This document shows, piece by piece, positions 29,587-40,378 of a DNA stretch of 64,000 bases. A program made the translations under genes and the position numbers. The number at the start of each line of letters is the position of its first letter. Position 1 is the first letter of the stretch. The DNA comes from Thiothrix unzii. GTDB lineage: Bacteria; Pseudomonadota; Gammaproteobacteria; Thiotrichales; Thiotrichaceae. Below the pieces are notes generated by a model. It did not search any database, was not told the DNA's origin, and saw only the letters and a list, made by a program, of their open reading frames with translations. The stretch spans positions 1,488,001-1,552,000 of the forward strand of contig NZ_CP072793.1 in the NCBI RefSeq assembly GCF_017901175.1, read 5' to 3'.

Positions 29587-31384
29587 GGCGAACAAGAACA
29601 TCCGCAACTTTTCGATTATTGCGCATATTGACCACGGTAAATCGACACTTTCCGACCGCTTTATTCAGTATTGCGGTGGTTTAGAACAGCGTGAAATGGA
29701 AGCACAAGTACTGGATTCAATGGATCTGGAGCGTGAGCGCGGCATTACTATTAAGGCGCAGAGCGTCTCACTGGATTACAAAGCGCGTAATGGCGAAACC
29801 TATCATTTAAACTTTATCGACACCCCTGGGCACGTGGATTTTTCTTATGAAGTTTCACGTTCATTGTCCGCTTGCGATGGCGCATTGCTGGTGGTGGATG
29901 CGTCACAAGGTGTGGAAGCGCAAAGTGTTGCCAACTGCTACACCGCGATTGACCTGAATCTGGAAGTTGTCCCCGTCCTCAATAAAATTGACTTGCCTGC
30001 GGCTGATCCTGACCGTGTGTGCCAAGAAATCGAAGATATTATCGGCATTGATGCATCGGAAGCGATTCACGTCAGTGCTAAGAGCGGCATCGGTATTGAA
30101 GACCTGCTCGAACAGTTGGTGCAACGCATTCCACCACCCGTGGGCGACCCTGATGCGCCGCTAAAAGCCTTGATCATTGACTCGTGGTTTGACAACTACC
30201 TCGGCGTAGTAGTGTTGGTGCGGGTGATTGACGGCGAAATTCGCAAAAAAATGAAAATTCGCTTTATGTCCAGCGGGCGTGATTTCCAAGTCGAACGTGT
30301 TGGCGTGTACACCCCGAAAATGAAAGATTTGGACGTATTACGCGCGGGTGAAGTGGGTTTCATGATTTCCGGCATCAAGGAAATCGCCGTCGCAAAAGTG
30401 GGCGACACGCTGACCGATGCGCAACGTCCAGCCAGTGTTCCGTTACAAGGCTTTAAGGAAATTCAGCCACGTGTTTTAGCTGGTTTGTTCCCGATTGAAT
30501 CTGACCAGTACGAAAACTTACGTGACGCGCTTTCCAAGCTGAAATTGAACGATTCCGCGTTGTTCTATGAACCAGAAACTTCGCAAGCCTTGGGCTTTGG
30601 TTTCCGTTGCGGCTTCTTGGGTATGTTGCACATGGAAATTGTGCAAGAGCGTCTGGAACGTGAATACAACCTTGATTTGATTTCCACCGCGCCGACGGTT
30701 ATTTACGAAGTCGTCTTGACCAATGGCGAGAAAAGTTTCATCCACAGCCCGTCTGAATTGCCACCGATTAATAAGTTGGCGGAAATCCGTGAGCCGATCA
30801 TTGTGGGGACGATTCTCGTGCCGCAAGAGTATGTGGGCAACGTGATTACCCTGTGCATTGAAAAGCGCGGCGTACAAAAGAATATGCAGTACATGGGTGC
30901 GCAAGTGTCGCTGACCTTTGAATTGCCGTTAGCTGAAGTGGTTATGGACTTTTTTGACCGCTTGAAATCGTGCAGCCGTGGTTATGCGTCATTCGATTAC
31001 GCGATGAACCGTTTTGAAGCCGCGCCAATGGTGCGCGTTGACGTGCTGGTAAATGGTGAAAAAGTTGACGCACTGGCGTTGATGATTCACCGCGACTTCG
31101 CTCAGTCTCGCGGGCGCATGTTGGTAGAAAAGATGAAAGACCTGATTCCGCGCCAGATGTACGAAGTGGCGATTCAGGCAGCAATTGGCAGCAATATTAT
31201 TGCCCGTAGCACCGTCAAAGCGATGCGCAAAGACGTAACGGCGAAATGTTATGGCGGTGACGTGAGCCGTAAGCGCAAGTTGCTGGAAAAGCAAAAAGAA
31301 GGCAAAAAACGCATGAAGCAGGTCGGCAGCGTGGAAATTCCACAAGAAGCCTTCCTCGCTGTGCTAAGAGTTAGCGATAAGTAA
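29579..31384 (+). CDS. lepA: Translation elongation factor 4 (LepA)
   Basis: 601 residues, full length. Ribosome-bound GTPase acting in initiation or back-translocation. G motifs: [30 protein letters not shown]. The LepA-specific C-terminal domain is intact ([38 protein letters not shown]). Placement before lepB is the common gammaproteobacterial order. Confidence 0.98.
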   Translation: MGEANKNIRNFSIIAHIDHGKSTLSDRFIQYCGGLEQREMEAQVLDSMDLERERGITIKAQSVSLDYKARNGETYHLNFIDTPGHVDFSYEVSRSLSACDGALLVVDASQGVEAQSVANCYTAIDLNLEVVPVLNKIDLPAADPDRVCQEIEDIIGIDASEAIHVSAKSGIGIEDLLEQLVQRIPPPVGDPDAPLKALIIDSWFDNYLGVVVLVRVIDGEIRKKMKIRFMSSGRDFQVERVGVYTPKMKDLDVLRAGEVGFMISGIKEIAVAKVGDTLTDAQRPASVPLQGFKEIQPRVLAGLFPIESDQYENLRDALSKLKLNDSALFYEPETSQALGFGFRCGFLGMLHMEIVQERLEREYNLDLISTAPTVIYEVVLTNGEKSFIHSPSELPPINKLAEIREPIIVGTILVPQEYVGNVITLCIEKRGVQKNMQYMGAQVSLTFELPLAEVVMDFFDRLKSCSRGYASFDYAMNRFEAAPMVRVDVLVNGEKVDALALMIHRDFAQSRGRMLVEKMKDLIPRQMYEVAIQAAIGSNIIARSTVKAMRKDVTAKCYGGDVSRKRKLLEKQKEGKKRMKQVGSVEIPQEAFLAVLRVSDK

Positions 31385-31404
31385 CACGGAACAGGGAATA
31401 CGAG

Positions 31405-32169
31405 ATGGCTTTTGATTTGGAGTGGATACTGGTTAGCGCGACAGCGATCAGCGGCGTTATTTGGGCGTTGTATCGGTTGTTAGTACGCAATGCTTCCGAA
31501 AAACCTGAACCGGTGCTTGTCGAATACGCCCGTTCCTTTTTCCCGGTATTACTGGCAGTGTTGGTATTGCGCTCGTTTGTGCTGGAGCCGTTTCGGATTC
31601 CTTCGGGTTCCATGTTGCCGACCTTAGAAATCGGCGATTTTATTTTGGTGAATAAATTTGCCTATGGGTTACGTTTACCGGTAGCACACACCAAAATCCT
31701 TGAGACCGGTAAACCGCAGCGCGGCGATGTGGTGGTATTTCGTTTCCCCAACAATCCAGACATTGATTACATCAAACGTTTAATCGGTGTGCCGGGTGAT
31801 GTGGTGGAATGGGATAATAAGAACCTGCGTGTGAATGGTGTGGATTTAGCGCGTGTTGCGGTGGGGCAGTACAACGCGCTGGATCAAAACAACGGGGTAC
31901 ATGCCACCTTCCGTCTAACGGAGGATTTATTGGGCATTTCTCATGATATTCTGGTTGTGCCCAACACGGGCGGTTCGCGTGGCTCAATAACTGTACCGGA
32001 AGGCAGCTATTTTATGATGGGTGATAACCGTGACATGAGCCATGACGGGCGTGCTTGGGGTTTAGTGCCGGAAGCGAATTTGGTGGGTAAGGCGACTTAC
32101 GTGTGGATGCACGCTAATTTTGGCGGCGATGGTTTTAAACCGTCACGTATTGGTAACTCAATCGACTAA
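31405..32169 (+). CDS. lepB: Signal peptidase I
   Basis: 254 residues. Two N-terminal membrane helices (about 5-25 and 44-62), then the periplasmic catalytic domain with Ser69 in IPSGSMLPTL and Lys124 in DYIKRLIGVPGD, and the box MGDNRDMSHDGRAWG. It removes signal peptides from exported proteins, including several encoded in this window. Follows lepA by 20 bp. Confidence 0.97.
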   Translation: MAFDLEWILVSATAISGVIWALYRLLVRNASEKPEPVLVEYARSFFPVLLAVLVLRSFVLEPFRIPSGSMLPTLEIGDFILVNKFAYGLRLPVAHTKILETGKPQRGDVVVFRFPNNPDIDYIKRLIGVPGDVVEWDNKNLRVNGVDLARVAVGQYNALDQNNGVHATFRLTEDLLGISHDILVVPNTGGSRGSITVPEGSYFMMGDNRDMSHDGRAWGLVPEANLVGKATYVWMHANFGGDGFKPSRIGNSID

Positions 32170-32218
32170 TTCATTTTCCTGCGTATTTAATTAATCATAA
32201 CAATAAAGGTAAAACACA

Positions 32219-32602
32219 ATGCGTAAGCAACAAGGTGCGACCTTCCTGTCATGGATGGCGACGGCTAGTGTGGTTATTTTTTCGCTGGTGACAGCCGTTA
32301 AGCTTGTCCCCGGTTATTTGGAATTTCGTGCGGTGAAGTCGCTGGCTCATGATATTGCGATGAATCCCAGCATGAAAAGTGCCAGTAAGCAGCAGATTAA
32401 AGCCAAAGTTGATGATTATTTGAATATCAACGGGTTGTATACGCTGACCTCGGATGCGTTTTCGGTAGAGCCAGTTCCGGGCAAGAAAAATGTCCGTGAA
32501 CTGGTAGTACACTACGAATCACGCAAAAACTGGTTGGCAAACATTGATTTTTTGACAACGTTCCATTATTCGATTGAATTGGGAAAGGCTGGAGATACTT
32601 GA
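32219..32602 (+). CDS. DUF4845 membrane protein
   Basis: 127 residues. One N-terminal membrane helix (about 8-30, FLSWMATASVVIFSLVTAVKLVP) and a small extracytoplasmic domain. The family is found between lepB and rnc in many gammaproteobacteria, as here. Function is not known. Its stop overlaps the TTG start of rnc. Confidence 0.85.
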   Translation: MRKQQGATFLSWMATASVVIFSLVTAVKLVPGYLEFRAVKSLAHDIAMNPSMKSASKQQIKAKVDDYLNINGLYTLTSDAFSVEPVPGKKNVRELVVHYESRKNWLANIDFLTTFHYSIELGKAGDT

Positions 32603-33267
32603 GCAAACTAAAAAAGCTACTGGGTAGCGAATTGATGGCGACGGACACGTTTAGCCGCGCCATCACCCACCGCAGTGCGGATGGTAAACATAATGAGCGC
32701 ATGGAGTTTCTTGGTGATAGCGTGCTTGGGCTAATTATCACCACGGAGCTTTATCAGCGGATTCCACGGGCAAGCGAAGGTTATTTGAGTCGTTTGCGTG
32801 CGTCTTTAGTCAATGAAAATGCTTTGGCTGGGATTGCGGTTGAATTAGCGATTGGCGATTTATTGCGGCTGGGGCCGGGTGAACTCAAAAGTGGCGGGTT
32901 TCGGCGCAAGTCGATTATTGCGGATGCGTTCGAGGCATTGGTTGGCTGCATTTATCTGGAACAGGGCATGGACGCGGCACGCCAATTTGTATTGACCGCT
33001 TACGGCGAACGCCTTAACAATTTACCCACCGAAGATAGCCTCAAAGACCCCAAAAGCCGTTTGCAAGAATTCCTCCAGTCACGTGGTCACGATTTACCTG
33101 ACTATCAGTTACTTGAAGTACACGGCGAAGCGCACAAACAGACGTTTACCGCTGAATGTGTGATCAACAGTTTAAACATCCGCACGCAAGGCACATCCGG
33201 GAGCCGCCGCAAGGCAGAGCAGGAAGCCGCCGCGCTTGCCTTTCAGCAGGTAATGGCTAAAAAATGA
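32599..33267 (+). CDS. rnc: Ribonuclease III
   Basis: 222 residues from a TTG start overlapping the DUF4845 stop; GGAG lies 5 bases before it. Signature ERMEFLGDSVLGL with catalytic acidic residues, a second acidic cluster (ADAFEALVGCIYLEQG), and a C-terminal double-stranded RNA-binding domain (about 150-222). Processes rRNA precursors and duplex mRNAs. Overlaps era by 4 bp. Confidence 0.97.
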   Translation: MSKLKKLLGSELMATDTFSRAITHRSADGKHNERMEFLGDSVLGLIITTELYQRIPRASEGYLSRLRASLVNENALAGIAVELAIGDLLRLGPGELKSGGFRRKSIIADAFEALVGCIYLEQGMDAARQFVLTAYGERLNNLPTEDSLKDPKSRLQEFLQSRGHDLPDYQLLEVHGEAHKQTFTAECVINSLNIRTQGTSGSRRKAEQEAAALAFQQVMAKK

Positions 33268-34163
33268 CTGAATTATCTTCACAACGTTGCGGTTATGTCG
33301 CGATTGTTGGGCGACCTAATGTGGGTAAATCCACGTTGATGAACCATTTGATTGGTTTCAAAGTATCGGCGATTGCGAATAAACCGCAAACTACGCGCCA
33401 CAGCATCCGGGGGATTCTCACCGAAGGCGATTATCAGATGATTTTCGTCGATACGCCGGGAATTCACCGCACTTCCAAAAGCTTGCTCAATAAAACCATT
33501 AACCGTGAAGCGGTGGCCTCTATTGAAGGTGTCGATGCGGTGGTGATGATTGTTGAAGCGATGCGCTGGCAAGATGAAGATAATCTGGTGTTAGAGCGTA
33601 TTGCGCACGTCCAATGCCCGGTGTTTTTGATCGCCAATAAAGTGGACAAGATTGAGAAAAAAGAAAAACTGTTTGGCTGGTTGCCGGAGGTATTGAGCAA
33701 ATACCCGTTCAAAGAAATTTTCCCGCTGTCGGCAACTAAGGGTACGAATACCGAACAGCTTAAAAACGCGCTGGCTAAAGTCATGCCGCAGCAAGACTGG
33801 ATTTACGCCGAAGATGACGTGACCGACCAATCAACGCGCTTTATTTGCGGTGAATTGATCCGCGAGCAGTTAATGACGTATTTGCATCAGGAAATGCCGT
33901 ATTCCACCGCTGTTGAAATTGAAACCTTTACCGAAAAACCACACATCACCGAAATAAACGCGGTCATTTGGGTGAGTCGCGAAAACCAAAAAGGCATCGT
34001 GATTGGGAGTAAAGGCGATACCCTCAAGCGCATTGGTAGCTCGGCACGGATTGCACTGGAAGCCTTTTTAGAGCGCAAAGTGATGCTGAAATTGTGGGTG
34101 CGGGTGGAAGAAAACTGGGAAAACAGCCCACGGCATCTGCAAAGCTTGGGGATTTCAACCTGA
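33264..34163 (+). CDS. era: GTPase Era
   Basis: 299 residues. G motifs GRPNVGKST, DTPGIH and NKVDK are followed by the C-terminal KH domain (about 200-295, with VIGSKGDTLKRIG). Acts in 16S rRNA maturation and 30S assembly. Coupled to rnc by a 4-bp overlap and followed directly by recO. Confidence 0.98.
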   Translation: MTELSSQRCGYVAIVGRPNVGKSTLMNHLIGFKVSAIANKPQTTRHSIRGILTEGDYQMIFVDTPGIHRTSKSLLNKTINREAVASIEGVDAVVMIVEAMRWQDEDNLVLERIAHVQCPVFLIANKVDKIEKKEKLFGWLPEVLSKYPFKEIFPLSATKGTNTEQLKNALAKVMPQQDWIYAEDDVTDQSTRFICGELIREQLMTYLHQEMPYSTAVEIETFTEKPHITEINAVIWVSRENQKGIVIGSKGDTLKRIGSSARIALEAFLERKVMLKLWVRVEENWENSPRHLQSLGIST

Positions 34164-34853
34164 GTGTTGCCCCCACTTTCGCCAGCCTTCATCTTACGCC
34201 GTAACCCCTACCGCGACACCAGCGTATTGTTGGATTTGTTTACCCTTGAAGCTGGCAAGATTACCTGCGTTGCCAAATTCGGGCAGGGCAAAAACTCGCG
34301 CTCCAAGGGAATGCTCGAACCTTTCCGCCAACTCGATGCCAGTTGGACGGGAAGGGGCGAAGTATTTACGTTGTTTAATGCTGAAGAAAAACGCCGTTTC
34401 CCGCTGAAAGCTGCTGGTTTGGTGCGTGCCGTTTACGCCAATGAATTGTTGCTGCGGGCATTGTGGCAACACCAGCCGCAGCCGGAATTATTCGCCCAAT
34501 ACCAGCAAACCTTGTTCCGCCTCGAAAACCCCGCTGACGTACTCGCACTGCCGCTGTTTGAACTGGACGTGCTGGCAATGGCGGGCTATGTTCTCAATCT
34601 ATGGCACGATGACGCAGAGGGACATGACATTGAACCCGCGATGCGTTACCGTTTCCGCCCCGACCACGGTTTGTATGCGGATGTGGGGGAGGGTAAAGGT
34701 GTACCCATTTCGGGTAACTTACTGATTGCGTTGCGCGAACCTGAAGCGATGAACTCCGAACAGCGGCTGGAATTGCGCCATACCCTCGATTACCTGATCC
34801 AGATGTTGCTGAAAGGCAAAACCTTGAATGCGAGAAAATTGTTCCATGAATAA
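34164..34853 (+). CDS. recO: DNA repair protein RecO
   Basis: 229 residues from a GTG immediately after the era stop. N-terminal OB fold ([42 protein letters not shown]) and a helical C-terminal domain. Works with RecF and RecR to load RecA on gapped DNA. The zinc cysteines found in some RecO proteins are absent, as in E. coli. Overlaps pdxJ by 8 bp. Confidence 0.93.
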   Translation: MLPPLSPAFILRRNPYRDTSVLLDLFTLEAGKITCVAKFGQGKNSRSKGMLEPFRQLDASWTGRGEVFTLFNAEEKRRFPLKAAGLVRAVYANELLLRALWQHQPQPELFAQYQQTLFRLENPADVLALPLFELDVLAMAGYVLNLWHDDAEGHDIEPAMRYRFRPDHGLYADVGEGKGVPISGNLLIALREPEAMNSEQRLELRHTLDYLIQMLLKGKTLNARKLFHE

Positions 34854-35580
34854 GATCGAACTCGGTGTCAATATTGACCATATCGCCACTTTGCGCCAAG
34901 CACGCGGCACGGCTTACCCCGATTTGCTGGAGGCAGTACGGCTGGTGGAAGACGCAGGCGCACACGCCATTACCATTCATTTGCGCGAAGATCGCCGCCA
35001 CATTCAGGACGCGGATGTGTACGCGATTCGCCAAATGTGTACGCGCCGTTTGAATCTGGAACTGGCGGCAACTGATGAAATGGTTGGGATTGCCTGCGAT
35101 GTATTGCCGAATGATGCGTGTGTCGTTCCTGAAAAGCGCGAAGAACTCACCACCGAAGGCGGTTTGGACATTATCGGGCAATTCGAGCGGGTGCGCAGCG
35201 TGACCCAACGCTTAAATGCGGCGAATATCCGCGTATCGTTGTTTATCGAGCCGGATATTGAGCAAATCCGCCGTGTGCCTGACATTGGTGCACCTGTGAT
35301 TGAATTGCATACTGGCACGTATGCGAATGCCAGTGGCGAAGCTAGACAGCGCGAATTAAACCGTATTCGCGAAGCCACCGAATTTGCACACAGTCTCGGT
35401 ATTCAGGTAAACGCTGGGCATGGGTTGGATTACCACAATACCCAAGCGATTGCCGCGATTGCCAATATTCGTGAACTCAATATCGGACATTCAATGGTAG
35501 CGCGGGCAGTGTTTGTGGGTATCCGCCAAGCGACGCTGGAAATGTTGGAGTTAATGCAAGCAGCCAGAGCGGGTGCATGA
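34846..35580 (+). CDS. pdxJ: Pyridoxine 5'-phosphate synthase
   Basis: 244 residues from ATG 34846 (frame opens at 34828, but [21 protein letters not shown] matches the family start). TIM barrel that joins 1-deoxyxylulose-5-phosphate and 3-amino-2-oxopropyl phosphate to make pyridoxine phosphate. Conserved [29 protein letters not shown] and [13 protein letters not shown] are present. Confidence 0.97.
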   Translation: MNKIELGVNIDHIATLRQARGTAYPDLLEAVRLVEDAGAHAITIHLREDRRHIQDADVYAIRQMCTRRLNLELAATDEMVGIACDVLPNDACVVPEKREELTTEGGLDIIGQFERVRSVTQRLNAANIRVSLFIEPDIEQIRRVPDIGAPVIELHTGTYANASGEARQRELNRIREATEFAHSLGIQVNAGHGLDYHNTQAIAAIANIRELNIGHSMVARAVFVGIRQATLEMLELMQAARAGA

Positions 35581-35960
35581 CCATTCTTGGCATCGGCACA
35601 GACATCGTGGAAATCGCCCGCATTGAACAAATGTTAGCGCGGCATCCCCAACGTTTAGCCGCCCGTATTTTGCACCCCAATGAACTCGAACGCTTCGCCA
35701 GTCAAGCCAACCCGGCAGCATGGCTGGCGAAACGCTTCGCCACCAAAGAAGCCCTTGCTAAAGCCCTCGGCACAGGTATCGGCAAAGAGGTGCGCTTACA
35801 AGAAATCGAAACGACTCACGATTTACGCGGTAAACCGTTGTTGCAATTGCATGGTGTAACACTGGCAACGGCGACAGCAATGGGTGTCGCCTCGTGTCAA
35901 CTCTCAGTTGCCGACGAGCGCAGCCACGCCCTCGCTTTCGTGATTGCGGTGGGGAACTGA
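35577..35960 (+). CDS. acpS: Holo-[acyl-carrier-protein] synthase
   Basis: 127 residues. Transfers phosphopantetheine from CoA to acyl carrier protein. Motifs [14 protein letters not shown] and [20 protein letters not shown] carry the Mg2+-binding Asp and Glu. Overlaps pdxJ by 4 bp. Its last 57 bp overlap the antisense 3' end of the hybrid kinase gene, so both C-termini share DNA. Confidence 0.95.
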   Translation: MTILGIGTDIVEIARIEQMLARHPQRLAARILHPNELERFASQANPAAWLAKRFATKEALAKALGTGIGKEVRLQEIETTHDLRGKPLLQLHGVTLATATAMGVASCQLSVADERSHALAFVIAVGN

Positions 35961-37805
35961 GGCAAGCCACTGCTGCAATTCCGCTGCCAAGGTTGGCGTA
36001 TCCAATGGTTTACCGATATGCCCGTTCATGCCTGCTTTTAAGCATTCAGCAATATCATGACTCATGGTATTTGCGGTGAGCGCGATGATGGGAATTGAGG
36101 GGTTACGCACGGCTGCCATACCCGCGTGAATGCTATTGCCCCGGATATGGCGGCTGGCTTCCAGACCATCGCATTCCGGCATTTGTACGTCCATCAATAC
36201 CAGATCATAATCTGCGTCAATCAGGTGTTGGATGGCTTGTTCGCCATTTTCTACGGTATCAACACGACTTAGCCCCAAGGTTTCCAGCATGGCTTGGGCA
36301 ATGATTTGGTTGATGGGGTTGTCTTCTGCCAACAAGATGCGGCAATTAGGGTCAAGCGGGGTAAGTTCCGCTGGCTTTGGCTCGGATACCGGAGCGATTG
36401 GCGTTGGGGTTGCTACCTGATAAGGAATCTCGAACCAGAAACACGAGCCTTGCCCTTGCTGGCTTTGCATCCCGATTGTGCCGTGCATCAGGTTAACCAA
36501 CTGCTTGGAAATTGCCAGACCCAAACCTGTTCCGCCGTATTTCCGTGCTGTTGATGATTCCATTTGTTGGAAACTACTGAATAATAAACCCTGTTTTTCA
36601 GCAGGAATGCCAATGCCAGTATCCCGAATCTCAAAGCGCAGTCGTTCGCCATCTTGTGTCGGTTTGATTGTCAGCGTAATCGTGCCTGCGTCGGTAAACT
36701 TGATGGCGTTACCAAGTAAGTTGAGTAATACCTGTTGGGTGCGGATTTCGTCACCTTTTAAATAGGGTGCGATGTCGGCATCCATCTCGATAACAAACGT
36801 CAAGCCTTTTTCTTTAGCGCGAATGTCCAGTAAGTGCTGTAAATGCGCCACCATATCGTGGAGCGGATAGTGGGTTAACTCCAGTTCCATCTTGCCCGCT
36901 TCGATTTTGGAAAAATCCAGCAAATCATTCAGCAGTGCCAGTAGCGTTTTGCCGCTGCGATGGATCAGGGAAACGTATTGTTGTTGTTCAGCCGTTTTCA
37001 CCAACGGGGTCAGCAATTCACTTGCACCCAGAATACCGTTCATTGGGGTGCGTAATTCGTGGCTCATGTTCGCGAGAAAATGGCTTTTGGCTTGATTAGC
37101 GATTTCCGCCATTTCTTTGGCAGCGGCAAGGTTAGCAGTCTGTTGTTCCAGTAAATCGTTTTTGTATAAAAGCTGAAAGTAATCTTTATGGATAGTGTTG
37201 CCCATCGCGATGGTAAAAATTCCAAGCAGGAATAAGCCTAGCGCAATAATGTAGGCATCGGTTGTCCCGGTATGCTGCATTACCAGAATCGTTGGCCACA
37301 GTAGGATATTATTGAACAGTATCAGCAGGTTTCTGTCAGGCGACAAATGTGAAACCGAACCGGCTCCGATCATGAGCAATGGCAATAGCATGATTGTGCC
37401 ATGCGTGCCCACGCCTACCTGAGACAATCCCCACGCGGTAAATAACCCCCAAATACAGCTTGATACCAACACATTGCTGCGAAACAGCGTCAGCCAGCGT
37501 TGCGGATTTTTAGCGCATAAAGAAGGTTGTCGCTTGATGAGAAACAATCGCCACAAAGTCAGCAGCAACATGAATAAGCCGGTTATGTAAACCAGCGTCG
37601 GGCTGTATTGGGTAAGGTGCGTCCCCTGCACCAATACAACCCAACTTACCAGATAAGCAAGTGTCCCGGAAACGGAACGCTGCGCCAGATCAGTGTCACG
37701 TTGCATTAACATGGCAGCGGACATATTGATGGAGGCTGTTTTGTTGGGGGCTACTGCTGAAACTGGCTGGATAAAAGGAGCCAAGATCTTGGTTGCGCTA
37801 CTCAC
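35904..37805 (-). CDS. Membrane-bound hybrid histidine kinase
   Basis: 633 residues from GTG 37805 (AGGA 8-11 bases upstream). About five to six hydrophobic helices between 45 and 205 form a membrane sensor with little periplasmic loop. HisKA follows with phosphoacceptor His249 in [18 protein letters not shown], then HATPase with [18 protein letters not shown] and GGTGLGL. A receiver domain (about 480-610) has [10 protein letters not shown] and phospho-Asp in [14 protein letters not shown]. No HPt or output domain is attached and no partner gene adjoins. The signal sensed is unknown. Confidence 0.92.
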   Translation of the reverse strand: MSSATKILAPFIQPVSAVAPNKTASINMSAAMLMQRDTDLAQRSVSGTLAYLVSWVVLVQGTHLTQYSPTLVYITGLFMLLLTLWRLFLIKRQPSLCAKNPQRWLTLFRSNVLVSSCIWGLFTAWGLSQVGVGTHGTIMLLPLLMIGAGSVSHLSPDRNLLILFNNILLWPTILVMQHTGTTDAYIIALGLFLLGIFTIAMGNTIHKDYFQLLYKNDLLEQQTANLAAAKEMAEIANQAKSHFLANMSHELRTPMNGILGASELLTPLVKTAEQQQYVSLIHRSGKTLLALLNDLLDFSKIEAGKMELELTHYPLHDMVAHLQHLLDIRAKEKGLTFVIEMDADIAPYLKGDEIRTQQVLLNLLGNAIKFTDAGTITLTIKPTQDGERLRFEIRDTGIGIPAEKQGLLFSSFQQMESSTARKYGGTGLGLAISKQLVNLMHGTIGMQSQQGQGSCFWFEIPYQVATPTPIAPVSEPKPAELTPLDPNCRILLAEDNPINQIIAQAMLETLGLSRVDTVENGEQAIQHLIDADYDLVLMDVQMPECDGLEASRHIRGNSIHAGMAAVRNPSIPIIALTANTMSHDIAECLKAGMNGHIGKPLDTPTLAAELQQWLASVPHRNHESEGVAALVGN

Positions 37806-37953
37806 ATGATTTCCTATTTATTATGTTTATTCGCAGGTTTGACACGTTACCTGATTATCAGATCAGGTCAAGTCAAATTCGTCGGTAGGTAGCGGATAAG
37901 TGGGATGGCTGGTAAGCTCTTTCTGCATCAATACCAAAGCAAGAGCGACGAAC

Positions 37954-38847
37954 ATGCATTACCCCACCATCGAAGATTTTATCGGCAATACCCCGCTAGT
38001 GCGTCTGCAACGTTTGCCGGGTGCAACCACTAACACTATTTTGGTGAAACTCGAAGGCAACAACCCGGCAGGTTCAGTCAAAGACCGTCCGGCATTAAGC
38101 ATGATTCAGCGAGCCGAAGCCCGTGGCGATATTAAACCCGGCGATACCTTGATTGAAGCCACCAGCGGTAATACCGGGATTGCGTTAGCAATGGCAGCGG
38201 CAATTAAAGGTTACAAAATGGTGCTGATTATGCCGGAAACCATGAGTGCTGAACGCCGCGCTTCGATGAAAGCCTACGGCGCGGAGTTAGTGCTGGTTTC
38301 CAAAGAAGCGAGCATGGAAGGGGCGCGTGATCTGGCCTTGCAAATGGAGCGCGAAGGCAAGGGCAAAGTGCTGAATCAGTTCGCTAATGAGGATAATCCA
38401 CAGGCACACTTTCATTCTACCGGGCCGGAAATCTGGCGCGATACGCACGGGCAGGTAACGCATTTTGTCAGCAGCATGGGAACGACGGGAACCATTATGG
38501 GCACGGGACGCTTCCTTAAGTCCAAAAATCCGCAAGTGCAAATTGTGGGGGTGCAACCTGCTACGCAAACCGATCAAATTCCCGGTATTCGTCGCTGGAC
38601 ACCGGAGTATTTACCGGAAATTTTTCACCGTAACGAAGTCGATCTGGAAATTGATATGAGTCAGCCGGAGGCGGAGCAAATCATGCATCGGCTGGCAGCA
38701 GAAGAGGGGATTTTCTGCGGTGTATCGTCGGGTGGTGCGGTTGCGGCGGCGTTACGTTTATCTGCAACGTTGCAAAATGCGACGATTGTGGCGATTATTT
38801 GTGACCGGGGGGATCGTTACATTTCCACCGGAATTTTCCCTGCCTAA
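37954..38847 (+). CDS. cysM: Cysteine synthase B
   Basis: 297 residues from ATG 37954; the frame opens earlier at 37900. PLP enzyme making cysteine from O-acetylserine and sulfide or thiosulfate. Lys43 in NPAGSVKDRPA binds PLP, EATSGNTGIALAM binds substrate, and SSMGTTGTIMGTG holds the phosphate. Sequence and length fit CysM (with YPTIEDFIGNTPLV) better than CysK. Thiosulfate use would suit a sulfur oxidiser, but that is inference. Confidence 0.94.
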   Translation: MHYPTIEDFIGNTPLVRLQRLPGATTNTILVKLEGNNPAGSVKDRPALSMIQRAEARGDIKPGDTLIEATSGNTGIALAMAAAIKGYKMVLIMPETMSAERRASMKAYGAELVLVSKEASMEGARDLALQMEREGKGKVLNQFANEDNPQAHFHSTGPEIWRDTHGQVTHFVSSMGTTGTIMGTGRFLKSKNPQVQIVGVQPATQTDQIPGIRRWTPEYLPEIFHRNEVDLEIDMSQPEAEQIMHRLAAEEGIFCGVSSGGAVAAALRLSATLQNATIVAIICDRGDRYISTGIFPA

Positions 38848-38962
38848 AACGGCTGTTTGGGCTAATACATTGATAATACCAATAATTAAATGTAGCAAAA
38901 TGCGTAAACTCGACTATAGTTAGAGCCATTGTGTGTCCTAACGATCAGAACGGATTCTGAAA

Positions 38963-40378
38963 ATGTCGAAAACATTCGCGGCGTGTCAGTTGCAGGGAGT
39001 CTTTTTCCCTGCACATAAGCAGCAAACCTTCCACCGGATTAACCTCGAATACCTCGTGCCGTTACAGGCATTGGGTCGTCAGCACGTCTACAGTTTGCTG
39101 GATGCGGGGCTGCGCAGTAATTTACGTAAAGCCGGTGGTGCGGACGATGTTTTGCACAGTTTACGCCCGCAATTGGAAACGCTGGCCTCTCACGTTTCTG
39201 TGCAAGGTTTGAGCTTAATGCAAGGGCGCGAAGATTTACGCAAGCAATTATTAGCGCGTAGCCAAGGCAGTTTTTCGTTGTACCGTGCGAGTATGGGGGC
39301 AGATTTTGCCAGCAAGAAATTGGCAGAATCTTTAGTGACTGAAGGGCAGGCGGCACAACAACGGGTGATCTTGGCAGAACATATGCTGCACGATGCGGTG
39401 GCGGCGAATGCCGATAATTACCGCGCTCATTTTGAATTGGGTTGGATGTATTTATTTTTGTTGGGCAAACTGGAACGTGCAGCAACGCACTTTCAGGCAG
39501 CGGTGCAACACGCGCAATTGCTTGACCCGGCCTTTGCGCAATTTGCACGGCGGCATCTGGCAGATGCGTATTACGGTAATGGGCAATTCAGCGCGGCGGT
39601 GGAAACGGCGTTGCGCGCTACCCACGCGGTGGGGCTGGACGACATGGAAAGTGCCTATGAGTGCGCCCGTTATTTAGCCGCTGAAGGTGCGAATAACGCA
39701 GCGGCAGAACGCTTGGCGCAAGTGGTGGCACGTTCCCCGGTGTATTACGTGCAAGCGCAGATGGAACCGGATTTTGCCAATAACACTGAGATTGGCGGAA
39801 TGTTACGTGACTTGCGTTCGGTGCGGGTCAAGCGCATTCAAACCTACGTGCAAACCCACTGGCAACAGCACCCGATGGCGGTATTGGCCTTACCTGATCA
39901 AATCAATAGCGGCGATTTATTCAAGCAAGTGGTACATCAGCACGTGCGGGTATTGTCGCATTTACCGTATGTCACCCTCAGCCAGCGTGAACAACAAATC
40001 GGCAAATTGATTTTAGCCGCTTCCCAAAAACGCATTGTACGCGAAGTGCAGCACCGTTCCCGTCATTACGAGCAAGTGGCAGAGCAACAGCGTTCGCGCT
40101 GGGGCTGGGTTAACCAAATCGGCGGGGTATTGATTCACGCCTCCGCCGTATTGTTGCTCGCCGCCCTGATGTTTTACCTATTGCGTATGGTTTCCGGGTT
40201 TTTCGGTATCGGTGGCCTGTTAGGTTCCGATGAAGTCATCAATCAACTGCTGGGAAGCATGTTGTTGTTGGGTGCAACCGGGATCACCTTGTTTCAGTTC
40301 GTGCCTTTCGGGGTGAAGCGTCTGCTGCGTAAACAGGTGGAACTCGACAATACTTTGCACGTTTTACGCTCATCCTAA
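38963..40378 (+). CDS. TPR-containing membrane protein, unknown
   Basis: 471 residues with no signal peptide. Helical repeats resembling TPRs lie at about 130-270 (HFELGWMYLFLLGKLERAATHFQ, HLADAYYGNGQFSAAVETAL). Two membrane helices near the C-terminus (about 390-412 and 428-450) would anchor a large cytoplasmic N-terminal part. I recognise no family. Its last 95 bp overlap the convergent protease gene. Confidence 0.7.
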   Translation: MSKTFAACQLQGVFFPAHKQQTFHRINLEYLVPLQALGRQHVYSLLDAGLRSNLRKAGGADDVLHSLRPQLETLASHVSVQGLSLMQGREDLRKQLLARSQGSFSLYRASMGADFASKKLAESLVTEGQAAQQRVILAEHMLHDAVAANADNYRAHFELGWMYLFLLGKLERAATHFQAAVQHAQLLDPAFAQFARRHLADAYYGNGQFSAAVETALRATHAVGLDDMESAYECARYLAAEGANNAAAERLAQVVARSPVYYVQAQMEPDFANNTEIGGMLRDLRSVRVKRIQTYVQTHWQQHPMAVLALPDQINSGDLFKQVVHQHVRVLSHLPYVTLSQREQQIGKLILAASQKRIVREVQHRSRHYEQVAEQQRSRWGWVNQIGGVLIHASAVLLLAALMFYLLRMVSGFFGIGGLLGSDEVINQLLGSMLLLGATGITLFQFVPFGVKRLLRKQVELDNTLHVLRSS

